Positions 52,552-62,898 of a stretch of 64,000 nt of DNA are shown here, piece by piece. The stretch comes from Apricaphanius iberus. Lineage: Eukaryota; Chordata; Actinopteri; Cyprinodontiformes; Aphaniidae. The stretch is from assembly GCA_028564705.1 (NCBI GenBank), contig JAPXFQ010001958.1:744001-808000 (forward strand), read 5' to 3'. Each line of letters begins with the position of its first letter. The first letter of the stretch is position 1. The translations under genes and the position numbers were made by a program. Under the pieces are notes generated by a model that had not been told where the DNA came from, did not search any database, and worked only from the letters and a program-made list of their open reading frames with translations.

Positions 52552-53118
52552 TATTCTTTCACTGGAAAAGATGCCTATTAGCACCAGCAACATAGCTACT
52601 GAAGAGGATCTGTCAAAGTGGCTATACCTGTCAAGGGTATGTGTACTCCACCTTGCGGCTAATGTGGACTTGTCAAGGAGACTTCATTGTATCAGCAGCT
52701 CCTACAAGGTCCCAATCTCAGCAGTACATTGCTTGAGTCCTCCTTAGATTCCGACAGGAAGCGGTGGGTGCGAGAGTATTTGCCTTTACTGCAGGAAGGG
52801 AAAATTGAATACAAAAATTAGAAATCTGAAGACTTGAGATATCTTGGTCATAATGGATGCTAGCGCTCCACAGGGTTCTTGGCCACTTGGAAAAATCATG
52901 GACACCATTTGTGATAAAAAAAGGACTTGTGCGTTCAGTACGTTTACAAAGACTAGTGTTATTGAAAGGCCTGACTAAGCTTTGTTCATTACATGAAGCT
53001 GAAAGTTGAGTTTTTTTTAATAAGAAATATTTGTATGTTTATTCTTATCAGTATCTAAGTTTAAGGCTCCTTGTTTTTTTAATAAGAATTACAATTTAAC
53101 ATTATAATTAGGGGCCGG
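52552..53118 (+). pseudogene. Older BEL/Pao-like element, protease end and pol C terminus
   Basis: Just after the transposon, EDLSKWLYLSRV and NVDLSRRLHC-like text continues the protease region. A jump follows to RKRWVREYLPLLQEGK (about 52758) and GSWPLGKIMDT with KGLVRSVRLQRL (about 52870-52950), the C-terminal pol block that in BEL/Pao elements lies after the integrase. RT, RNase H and integrase are therefore deleted at about 52730-52757. It ends in LTKLCSLHEAES near 53005. A purine-rich GGGGCCGG stands before TGTGTGAG at 53119. Confidence 0.7.
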
Positions 53119-53440
53119 TGTGTGAGCTAATTTCTCACTTTTCAATCTGGCCATTAGATGTCCTTCTAGAGTTGATTGATGGCACCATATAGCTAGGAAC
53201 TGTCCAATCAGATGACAAGTGCTGCAAAGAGGGAGCAAACAAGTTTTTGACCGCTATTGTTTTTACTGTTTAGTGTAGTCACTGCCCACTGCTTGCTCAG
53301 TGTGATTTTTGGATGAGGATTATTGGATGCAAGAAATGAAGATTATTGCTATGATAAATAAATCTGAATGAAGCAATGATCAAGTTTGGACACTGCGTTA
53401 TTCATCAATAAAAGTAAGTGACGGTGAGCGTGTAATTTCC
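53119..53440 (+). repeat. Putative 3' LTR of the older BEL/Pao-like element
   Basis: It starts TGTGTGAGCTAATTTCTC after a purine-rich tract and contains AATAAA-type signals near 53355 and 53405. No second copy was found at the left end, so the right border is a guess. Confidence 0.3.
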
Positions 53441-53512
53441 TATTTCCCATATTGACAGCCCCTCAGTGGCTTTGAAGGGACTATATGATTCTATTTTACA
53501 GCTTTCAACGTC

Positions 53513-53516
<4 letters not shown>

Positions 53517-53562
<46 letters not shown>
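53517..53562. repeat. (AT)n microsatellite
   Basis: Uninterrupted AT dinucleotide run of about 45 bp. Confidence 0.95.
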
Positions 53563-53564
<2 letters not shown>

Positions 53565-54554
53565 TAAAATGTTACCATTGAGGTTATACAGTATTAATTT
53601 GTCCTAAAATGTAATTTCTATCCTGTAGTTAATGTTGGACAGCGAAGTAAAAGCACTCATTTTTCTGTAATCCACATCTGAGATGCCACAGATCAAATAA
53701 TTAACCACACACTGCTGTTATAAGATTACATAAGAAACTTGATAAATGGCTAACCTGCATTAGCATGCAGTCACTTACTTCTCTGTCCAGGGGCAGCTGC
53801 TCAGAGAGCAGAATTCAGGAGGATTACTCATGAATTAAGCCAAAAACCACTCTGGTGTTTTTTTTAATGAGAAAATTGCATTACCAGATGGTTGAAAACT
53901 CCAAAAACTTGCTTTTGCATGATATAGGCCCTTTAAGTATAGGCTTGGCTGCTGTACGGTGTGAAGGTGGGGAGAGTAGACATGGTGATGTGGTTAAACT
54001 CCCCAAAGATCTTAAAAAGGGAATTTTTTGCTGTTATGTCAGCTGTTAGGCTTTTTTTCTTCTCTGTTTTGGCTCTTCATATTAGATACACCTGGTCTAT
54101 CCTCTCGGCCAGAGGTGTCAATTGGGTATGGCTAGGTATGGCAGCTACCATACCTTGACTCCAGGGGAAAATGTAATATTTTTTTCTTTAAATAAATTTC
54201 TGGAGGTACTCTGTATCACTTTTTATTGATTATTGTTTTATTTAATAAATATAAATTAAGAACAAAAAGGAAAATTAGAACAACACAATCAATTTCCCAG
54301 TCTGAGTCCCAGACCCCCTAAGGATTTTGGGCCCCTTGACAAGAATCTTGGCGGCAGTTTCATATTAATTTACATAAAATCACGCACGTTATGGTATTTT
54401 GACTATCATTCTCATATCTTTAAGTCAATCAGACTTTATGTGAATTATATATAACTGCTCCTGCACTGGCTAGACCACCTTAATTTAATTGTTTTGTGCT
54501 TACACTGTGGATTTACTCTTATTTTTGCAAATTGTTGGAAAAATGGGAGTGGAC
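53563..54554. other. Non-coding stretch
   Basis: AT-rich. A possible TTAA-type border GGCCCTTTAA lies near 53929-53938 without a convincing partner. No domain is recognised in the short frames. Confidence 0.35.
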
Positions 54555-55062
54555 AGATAGTAAAACAGAATAAGGATTTATAAAAGATGGGTCTATACAT
54601 AATATCAGATTAGTCCTTGATTTAGTAGATTATAATTCTTTGATTGAAGATAAAGGTTTCAAAGGGAAATAATTATATAATATAATATAATTTTTAGTTT
54701 TTACAAAGCATTTTATTCTGCTGACCACACATTTATGATATAAACTTCAGAGTATTTTGGATTCTGTACAGAGTTTGTTAAAGCGATACATTTAATGTAT
54801 GAGGATATTAATAGTTTGGTTTCTCCCCCACAAGGAACAACTAAAGGATTCCTCATCAAACATGAATCCAGAAGGGCTGTCCCTGTTCCCCTTTATTATT
54901 TATTTCAGCTGCTGAGTAGCTACGTCTCTTAAAAACAGACCAGATTTTGAGGCATTGAATGTATTGGGTAACAATTTGACTATCACACAGCTGGCAGATG
55001 ATTCCATGATCTTCTTCAAAACAACAGATCAGATCCCTTTGTTAATCAACAAAATGTGAATA
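54555..55062 (+). pseudogene. L1/Tx1-like reverse transcriptase fragment
   Basis: The + strand text, over frame shifts, reads SIHNIRLVLDLVDYNSLIED, FYKAFYSADH (first catalytic block, with the Asp replaced by Tyr), LMYEDINSLV and ITQLADDSMIFF (A-D-D of the active site). It is a dead RT piece of an L1/Tx1-type LINE. A short piece near 56131-56200 (YLRMIITKDIKTK) could belong to the same element. Confidence 0.65.
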
Positions 55063-56130
55063 TTTGATAACATTTCATATTAAAATAATCTGTGTTTGTT
55101 TTGTGAAGTCTGGGTTAGAGAAGTAAAAATGTATCCTCAATGGCGACTTTGTCACCATTTTTAAATCTGTCATAAACCGACTGTGTGTTTTTAAGTACCA
55201 ATAACTTTGTAAGGCTCGAGAAGAGCGCTACAATGTTGTTGAGCGCTGAACCAAATGTAGACTCTCATGTCTACTTAGAAGTTGGTGGCTGTGTTAGGAA
55301 GCTTAGAGGTGGCTACCAAAATGGGGATAGGCTTATAAATAAATACTTTGAGCACCGTCTGTCAGGTCTTTGTGCTAATGGTCGGAATTTAACTGCATTT
55401 ACTCCAGACAAATGCAGCAACGGTGGTGGTTGTGCACTGTTTCGATATCAGCACATGTAGGCCTACCTGTCACTGAACCAGTTTTGTCAACTTGGCGAAT
55501 TTTTCTAGTGACTTTCCAAACCTCCTTGACTATTTATTTTTTTCAAACAACCGGAGAGTTTTCTGTTTTTTTAAACTATGCCCTTAATGGTTTTTTTCTG
55601 GACTCTTAAATTGAGTTCTGTTCTTGCTTTTGTTGCTGTTACAACCGAATTTTTAATGGATTGTTCTACACCAAAGAACAGTCTCAATAACTCACTATGG
55701 ATTCCAAATTATAGAAATCCGATTTATTTAGCAATGATTTTCAAAAACACACACAACGTTCCTGGGATTAAGGAACAAGCCGAGTCTCTAATTTACAGGG
55801 AATACGAGCTACAGAGTTTGGCATAAAGTTGCAAGGATGGTCAGAAATGCCGCCCAAGTTGTTGCTATGCGCTTTTTAAGGTAAGAAATACAGATAAAGT
55901 GGCATATGCAGGTTGTAATGTGCAACAGAGCAGGATACTTAAAGATGTTTAAATAATATTAAATATTTAAAAATATGTATAGAATTTGCTGAATAGAACA
56001 GGGAGAAATATGCAACCATCAAAATTGGCAGAGAATGCAGGTTTTTTTTTAAAGCTGATCTTATCAGCCATTATATCGGCCTTTGCTAATGTTTTATATC
56101 GGTATCAGACTCCAAAAATCCATATGGCAT
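55063..56130. other. Non-coding stretch between L1/Tx1 pieces
   Basis: Open frames of 60-91 codons show no recognised domain. Near 56058-56115 is ATCAGCCATTATATCGGCCT with TATCGGTATCAGAC, words that resemble the interiors of hAT MITEs. Nothing else could be assigned. Confidence 0.35.
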
Positions 56131-56892
56131 TCCAGGTAAAAATTATGTAAAATATTTGAGAATGATTATAACTAAAGATATTAAAACCAAAGAAGACTTA
56201 CATATTTTACCATAAAACAAGACTTAAATCTATACTCATTTCCTGGTTGCAGGCAACACCTTGCAGGCAGAAACTCTGATAGAAATCCTCAGCCAGCTAC
56301 TGTACAAACTACTTTGAGTTGTTTGGGAGGTTTCAGTGCATCTCTTAAGGATGATGTGGAATTGTATTACTACACGATCCCCTGTGTTGTCAAATACAGT
56401 ATGATCTATCTTTGCCAACCACCCTTCACAGAATACTTTTTCTGCATGTGCAATGCTGTACCCTTAGTAGTAGCATTACATGACAACAGAGAGTACAGAC
56501 ACTGTAATTTGGAATACTAGGGGCAGAGATGGGCTTTTTGATAAATATTTATGTTTAATACACCTCAACTCTGTTGTACACCACACTTATCCTTTACTTT
56601 TACCTAAAAGAGCTGGCAAGGACCCAAGATTGACCAATACACGGTCAGTAACAAGGAATTTCACTGAAAAATCCTGAAAAGATTTTATAATTCATGAATA
56701 TATTAGGTGACAGCAATTCTGACGATACATCTGTTACATGTTCAGGTAAAGTTACAAGTAAGCTTGGCAATATGCAAAATCAACTTTGTTCACAAACTGA
56801 ACAACAGTGAACAAAGTAAGTAATACAAGTTTTGCATAATAATGCTTACTGAAACAAGCTAAAAAAGGAGAACTGTTTTAACACAGCCAATA
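56131..56892. other. Possible L1/Tx1 RT end (to about 56220) and unassigned sequence
   Basis: VKIM.KYLRMIITKDIKTKE is the kind of text found after the RT core of L1/Tx1 LINEs. The rest to 56892 shows no known feature. Confidence 0.35.
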
Positions 56893-56991
56893 TGTTTACA
56901 TGCACATCTAAACTGAGCTGTTTGGAGGAGGGGGTTGAAAAGAAATCTGATTACCAACCGCATTATCTGGGTAGAATAGTCCAATGTAAAA

Positions 56992-58750
56992 GCAACTCTC
57001 CACCGGTACGATTCGACTCGACTCGGATCGACTCAACCTCAGTACCTTTTACTCTCCACTGGCAGAAGCCCGCTGAGCCGCTCCAAGCTGAGCCGATACT
57101 ATTTTTAGTACCACCTCAGCTGTGGTTCCATCCGTGCTGAACTGGTACTGAAAAGCGACGTCAGACGGCTATTGGTCACTGATTGGCTGGATGGCGGAGT
57201 CACTGGAGAGTAACTTGACAGCGTCTTTTAACAACAAACCGACTGTCATTTTGAAACCACGCTACAGCGAGAGGATGTGTTTAGTGTTTGCTGAAGAACA
57301 ATGACGTTAAAAACCAGTGCTTTGATCCAAACAGAGTTTCAGCATTTCTGAGCTTGTTGGCTGAAGAGAAGATTCAGTGTGAGCTGGATGGAGCTGCTCG
57401 CTGTGAGAGGATTATCAAGGAGGAGTCGGAGCTGATCGTGGTTCATAGCCAACGCCTCTCACCTGCAGGCCGAAGCAGAGAAACGAAGAACGCCGAAGTC
57501 CTGAACTCGCTGTCTTGTACTCTAGGTAAGAAGCAAATTTCATGCCGTTTGTATATTTTATTCACAATATTAACCTATTCAGCTGCATATTATTGTCAGT
57601 ATGATAGTTTTTTATTATCAGTTATCCAAATTAGTTCTGATGCCGTTTTTTGTTTTTGTAAATATTAATGACCTACTTACGTTTTCTGCAGCACAGTGAG
57701 ACATATTTGTTTCTATTCCTTAATTTATAATTTCAATTCTTAGTGTATATTTTAAATGCACTGTAATCATAGTACTTTAAATAAAATATCTGTGATCCGT
57801 TGCAACGGGATCATCAGGAGCTGGAAACCGCCTTACGGTGGAGATGACACGATACCTTCAACCTGCCTTCAATCAAACCTTCCTGGGATGCTGCAGACTA
57901 AACCACTACCCACAGACATGTGCAGCTGGACTTTTGTGTCTGAACTTTTTCTATACCTTTCCAATAAAAATGTCCAAATTGTACGCTTGTATTTTCATTT
58001 GCAGTTTCATTACATGCTGGTTGGTGGAATCATTTTACAATATTATATCTGGCATCAGGTGTTCAGCAACTGGCTGTTATAAAGTAAAAAAGTATAGCGC
58101 TGCTAAATGAGTAAATTGCATACATTTGAAAGCCTCTGAAAAGCCTAAGCCTATTCAAAGATGGGATGTCTGTAAAACACATTGTAGTGGTGCTATTTAA
58201 AAAAACAAACACACATTTTCAAAGCACACAGCTTTATTACAAAACATACAGCTGTGGTTTGTAATTCAAAGAATTAGTAGCATGTATATGGCAACTCCTT
58301 TCTTTAAGGGGACACACAGGCGAAAAGCTACGTCGCTCCAGCGCTGGATGTAGTTTGCTGCACAGGTAGATGAATTTGAGCTTTGGTGAAACCCAGAAGA
58401 ACGTCTCATCACTGCAAGGCCCAGTTAAACGACCAAACCGACGGTGGGCTGCGACAACTTCACAGAGCAGTCATCTGAAACACGCACACACAGAATACTT
58501 ATTACTAAAGCAAACTTGTTAACATAGGTTTGCTAGCAAAAAGCTCACGATCGCTAGTGAGGTCGCCATTGTTCTTCTTCCTCTCCGAACCTTTCTTTAC
58601 TTCCCTCTACGTACTCTGGCGCCGCCCACCATATGACGCACCTGCTGACTTGAGGTGAAGCAACACTTGACGAGTCGAGCTGTGTCGAGTCGCGTTACTG
58701 ATAGTAACGGTACAGTACGTCTTGGCAAAAGGTACTAATGGAGAGACGCC
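56992..58750 (+). mobile_element. PIF/Harbinger-like element remnant
   Basis: The left end is GCAACTCTCCACCGGTACGA and the right end, inverted, is GGCGTCTCTCCATTAGTACC; both are followed inward by GACTCGAC-type words and GTACCTTTT. The ends are imperfect. It contains a Myb/SANT-like exon (57288-57525) on the + strand. No DDE transposase was found, so the element is internally deleted. Confidence 0.6.
57288..57525 (+). pseudogene. Myb/SANT-like DNA-binding exon of the PIF/Harbinger element
   Basis: VSAFLSLLAEEKIQCELDGA then ARCERIIKEESELIVVH resembles the Myb/SANT-like domain of the accessory protein of PIF/Harbinger elements (FL.LIAEE.IQ.ELDG). A donor-like GGTAAGAAG follows at 57526. The conserved Trp before this block is missing. 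Confidence 0.55.
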
Positions 58751-59090
58751 TTAAGAAACTCCAGTTTCGGTTTGATTCAAGTAGAGCGAAGGTGTATACA
58801 TGCATTTAAAAAGTCTGATTTCAGTCGGACTAAGCTAATTATTTGACTTTCTCTTGCTACATGTAAATGCACTGACTGTGCCACATGCTACAAAGAAGTC
58901 TTGCGGTCACCATGTTGAACTTCCTGTGTACCAGGACGTCTCTCCTTTAGCCACCCAATCTGCTGCCAAGTTGAACCAGCGGATTGCATGCTTACAGATG
59001 TCATGCTAAGTGGAACCACGGTTAATGAGATTCTTTCTCACTGAATCTGCAATCATAAAAGCAAATTTTCATTTAAAGGTGCATCATCAT

Positions 59091-59785
59091 CAGTGTTGGG
59101 AGTAATGCATTACAAAAGTAATGAGTTACAGGAATATAAGTTTTTACAGTGACTGAGTAATGTAATGTATTACTTACAAAATATACAGCAATATATTACT
59201 AGTTACAATTTCAGTAACTCAAGTTACAAATGCATTTTAAATATTTTTTCTGGCCAACCAATGAAACAGACCAAATCAAGTTGGATGTGGTAGAACAAGA
59301 TCCACTTCCTGTTGCTCCAAACTAAAACATCAGAGAATCAGGACGGCTGAGGAAAAGATGGACTGTACATTTAACATTATTCACACAGTTTTCCTAACCT
59401 TTTGTTTTAAGACTTCAGACATCGGAGTCTCATCTTTGTAAGCCATCTTTGTGATGAGCACTTTCAGCACCTTCTTTTTATTAGATTTAACAAACATTAT
59501 CATGAAATAGAAGGCATGCAAAGGAACTTGAGACTTAATTTTAATAAAATAGTGTTAAAAATACAGTATTTGTGGTGTGACACTTGTGTAAAATGTAAAC
59601 TGATAAGTTACGGTGGTTAGAAGTTGTGTTAGATATTTAAGATATTTTGCCAAAAGTAACTTAAAGTAGTGTAACTCAGTTACATTTTTAAGACAGTAAT
59701 ATGTAATGCAAACATATTACATTTTTGACATTGTAACTAGTAATGTGAAATATATTACAATTTATTTGTAACTTGCCCAACATTG
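59091..59785. mobile_element. hAT-type MITE (695 bp) with ends CAGTGTTGGG and perfect 8 bp TSD
   Basis: The left end is CAGTGTTGGGAGTAATGCAT and the right end, inverted, is CAATGTTGGGCAAGTTAC. ATCATCAT flanks it at 59083-59090 and 59786-59793. The interior is rich in GTAATG/CATTAC words (TAATGTAATGTATTAC), so the single strand can fold on itself. Confidence 0.88.
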
Positions 59786-59793
59786 ATCATCAT

Positions 59794-61038
59794 CCACTAC
59801 AACCACAATTTTCTATTCTAACATGATACATAACCACTAATATTGTCTTTTTCTGCATGTAATCATTTGCAGAAAATCATATGATATGTCAGTTGACTAG
59901 CTTCTCTCCAGTTCTATTTCTCTACTCTTTTTAGACCAGCTTTTGCATTATCAATTCAAGTTCTTGACACTATGTAGCATCAATATGAAGTTACTAATTT
60001 CTAAATACTGCATTTAAAAATCTAATCAAAAGCAAATTCAACTTTTCCTAAAGCTGCTGTATTGAATGTGCAAATCAAGTTAGCTTAGATCATTTTTAGA
60101 ACGTAAATGGAGCCTCTTGCACCCTCTCTCTTCCGGATTGGTCCATGGACTCTCAAAGCCGTCACATTCAAACTCCTATCAAAGGGAGGTTACAAACCAA
60201 AAAACATTTGATGCTAACATTAGCATGCACCTTTATTCACTAAAATATACATCAATAGAGGTGTGGTGCGAGACATTAAGTGGTTGTTCAATTAAATTAG
60301 TTTTACATCAAAATAATACTTTTTTTATTACTTCTTCCAGGATGTAATATTTCCGTGCTCGTCTGTCTGTCTTTTAGCAACATAACTCAAAAAGTTATGC
60401 ACATATGTCAATAAAACTTTCAGGAAATGTCCAGAAAGCGACCAAAAACAAATTAAATTAACATTTTATTACAGAATGAGCAATGCTGGATTGGAATATG
60501 AAAAAACACTTTATATTATTTATGTTTAATTTAAATTAATTTTAGTCAAAAATAGCAGGTAGAGTTTGAAAATGAAAAAAATATTCCTTCTCATCCATTT
60601 TAATTTGATATATTTACACATTTACCTCTGATTTCAGATGCTGTGCAGCTGGAAATATTTGTTGTTGATATTTTTTTTTTTACTTTTGGACATTTGTTAT
60701 GGTGCATAACCATGGTAACAAGGTGGTTTACACCTGCAAATTGCATCCAATTGCAGAAAAATACAAATATATAAAAAAAGAAAACTGGAAATAAATTATC
60801 ACACAGTTTTAATTCAAGTGCTAAACTAAGACAGAGAAATGTGGTTAAAAAGAAGCAAATGAAAATCTGGCCAGGTAGTGCCAATCAATGTATCTGTATA
60901 ATGTACACTAAACAGAGCACTATCCAACTCTTAAGTATATAAAATAACTGTTATTTTTTGTTTATTTTTTGCTTAGTGAAAATAAACAATGCAATAATAT
61001 ACTAAAATAAACCATGTAATAATAATCTATATTAATCC

Positions 61039-61040
<2 letters not shown>
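59794..61040. other. AT-rich non-coding stretch
   Basis: No gene. It includes the dispersed repeat near 60340 (see below) and T/A runs. The 94-codon - strand frame at 60600-60884 shows a hydrophobic stretch but no known family, and I do not call it. Confidence 0.35.
60340..60455 (+). repeat. Unclassified dispersed repeat, copy 2
   Basis: GTCTGTCTGTCTTTTAGCAA then CATAACTCAAAAAGTTATG and AAACTTTCAGGAAATGTCC resembles 1917-2078 in the same orientation. Its class is unknown. Confidence 0.45.

Positions 61041-61073
<33 letters not shown>
61041..61073. repeat. (AAT)n microsatellite
   Basis: Eleven AAT units in a row just before the L1/Tx1-like piece. Confidence 0.92.
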
Positions 61074-61123
61074 CCATATTCACAGGCCTAAAATAATCTA
61101 TGTATGTAGCCACTAAACCACTG

Positions 61124-61784
61124 GCTGGAGGAGAAGCTTTTCAAATATTTTATCCGAGATGAAAACAGACATTTGCAACACTCTCCGGGGAGAAATTATG
61201 GCATTGAGAGCGGAGAATAACGCCTCCATCTCTGCTTTGGAAAGACAACTTGTCACTCAAAATGAAAAACTGGAGGAACTACTACTTCCAACTCTGTGGC
61301 TGAGCTAGAGGGTAAAGTCAAGTTCCTCACAAGCCGATTTGAGCAGCTAACGGAGAAGTATGTGGACCTGGAGGGGCGTTCAAAGAGAATGAATATTTGA
61401 ATAGCCGGAGTGAAAGAAGGAAGTGAATCTGGGAAGCGCATGAGTGGCTTTGTTGCACAACTGTTGAGAACTACGTTGGATTTGGAGGATACCCTGCTTT
61501 TGGACCGAGCCCACCGAGCACTGCGCACACATCCCGAGGACGACGTCCCCCCAAGACATATCATTGCCAAGGTCCACTACTGTCACAATTTGGATGAAAT
61601 ACTCCGAAAGGTTACATCCAAGAGAAAGGTGAAGTTTGGGGGAGAACGCATTCAGATATTCCGAGATTTCCCACAGGCTGTGGTGAAACGCCGTTCTGCT
61701 TTTACCCCCGCCCGGAACCTACTGCGAGACAAACCCGGGGTAAAATTTGACCTTTTGTACTTGGAATGTCAAAGGGGTGAATAA
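61124..61784 (+). pseudogene. L1/Tx1-like ORF1 (Transposase_22 type)
   Basis: An N-terminal coiled-coil region (EIMALRAENNASISALERQL, FLTSRFEQLTEKYVDLEGR-like) is followed by the RNA-binding region in the open frame 61410-61784: RAHRALRTHPEDDVPPRHII, KVHYCHNLDEILRKV and GGERIQIFRDFPQAVVKRRS. At least two frame breaks precede it. L1 ORF1 protein forms trimers and binds RNA. Its end overlaps the start of the ORF2 endonuclease text by a few dozen bases, so the usual ORF1-ORF2 junction has been lost. Confidence 0.65.
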
Positions 61785-62195
61785 GCCTACGAAGAAGGGT
61801 AAAGTGTTAGCACATCTAAAGAATCTTAAAACTAATGTCATCTTTTTACAAGAGACACATTTGAAAAATGATGCTCATAACAAGCTCAGGTGCAGATGGA
61901 TCAATCAAGTCTTTCACTCTAAACTTTCAGCTAAAGCTAGGGGGGTTGCTGTACTGATTAAAAAAGGAGTGCCCTTTAGGCAGATATCTACAATAGCTGA
62001 TAAGAATGGGAGATACATTTTGGTTACCGGAGAAATAAATGCTAGCCCAATTATTTTGTTAAATATATACGTTCCAAACTTTGAGGATTGTGAATTTTAT
62101 AGAAAACATTTCAGCTTACTACATCAACTAACCAAATCATAGGAGGGGACTTTAATTTAGTCTTAGATCCGTATTTAGATAAGTCACTTGCTCTA
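61747..62195 (+). pseudogene. L1/Tx1-like ORF2 endonuclease domain, N-terminal part
   Basis: FCTWNVKGVNKPTKKGKVLA, VIFLQETHLKN, GVAVLIKKGVPF and ILLNIYVPNF are blocks of the L1-type apurinic endonuclease, with catalytic N (WNVKG) and E (QETH). After a stop at 62140 the text GGDFNLVLD follows in another frame, and the element ends. RT is absent. Confidence 0.7.
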
Positions 62196-62664
62196 AATAA
62201 ACAAATACCTACATTTTTATTTTAGTAATTTTATACATTAGACTACTTATTTTTCACCACAATCTTTGTTTAAATAAAATAAGCAAAATAAAATATTTTG
62301 ATATTATATATTTGAATTTGTGCTTTTATTTTATGGCAAGGTACAAATGTGTTGAAATTAACAACATGTATATTGCACATTCAGATGTTTGTGATGGTTG
62401 GATGTTTTGAAAAATGTTTTGATTTACATTACAGTAGGACAGTTTGGTCAATGTTAAGCTTAAGAGATGTATTTATATTCAGTGGTAAAATAAGTATAGT
62501 GTTACTGAAACCGTTTTAAAACATCATTGTTATTTTAAAAGATAATTTAAGAGAACCTGATTTCACATTCAATTTCACAACTTTAATTTAATTTTAATAG
62601 GTTTGTTGTGATGAATTTAATAGATTGTAAAAGCTGGATTTATTAGAATGTCATTAGGCTATAA
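62196..62664. other. AT-rich non-coding stretch
   Basis: No gene or repeat class recognised. Confidence 0.35.
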
Positions 62665-62885
62665 TACATTTAATAGACGTCTATACGACATCTAAATGAC
62701 GTCTAGATTATCTGACGGTGTGTAAATTTGGTATAAAAATAAAGGTCTGTTAAACGTATAACTTTAGACGTCTAGAAATAGATGTTCATTAACGGTAATA
62801 TAAACGTCTTACATTAGACGCAGTGTATAGAGGTAGTCGTCTTTTAGACGTCTATTAGACAGCTAGTCTAAACCTAGACGGCTGA
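62665..62885. repeat. Cluster of TAGACGTCTA palindromes
   Basis: Exact TAGACGTCTA stands at 62674-62683, 62765-62774 and 62845-62854, with partial forms between (GACGTCTAGA at 62697-62706, AAACGTCTTA, TTAGACGCA, GCTAGTCTA). The spacing is irregular (about 80-90 bp). It could be the foldback interior of a repeat family that I do not know. Confidence 0.75.
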
Positions 62886-62898
62886 AAAACTTAAGAGT

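Larger units (their letters stand above)
35501..53118 (+). mobile_element. Second BEL/Pao-like element (+ strand), split into pieces by later insertions
   Basis: Five coding pieces in the same orientation follow one another in BEL/Pao order: gag start (35510-36223), gag middle (46005-46947), zinc/protease region (48641-49187), continuation (52552-52730) and C-terminal pol end (52760-53010). The reverse transcriptase and integrase are deleted between the last two. Between pieces lie a hAT-like element with a Gypsy element inside, a small TIR element, a Penelope piece with MITEs, and an ISL2EU-like transposon. The coding text resumes across each insertion, which is the main evidence for the nesting. 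Confidence 0.75.
56893..58869. mobile_element. Candidate outer MITE with TTTACATGCA-type ends
   Basis: TGTTTACATGCACATCTAAA at the left and, inverted from the right, GCATTTACATGTAGCAAGAG share TTTACATG. The pairing is short, so this is tentative. It encloses the PIF/Harbinger-like element. Confidence 0.35.
61124..62195 (+). mobile_element. L1/Tx1-like LINE, ORF1 and start of ORF2
   Basis: ORF1 with a coiled coil and an RNA-binding C-terminal part is directly followed by the ORF2 endonuclease text. The element ends at about 62195 after GGDFNLVLDPYLDKS-like text. It is 3' truncated, with stops in ORF1 (61306, 61398). Confidence 0.7.

Noticed and set aside
57756..58110. Overlapping 90-108 codon frames within the PIF/Harbinger-like element
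   Set aside because: They overlap in different frames and show no DDE transposase motif; left unannotated.
59083..59793. CRISPR-like array (repeated TAATGTAATG words)
   Set aside because: The repeats are irregular foldback words inside a hAT MITE with 8 bp TSD; no spacers, and the organism is a fish.
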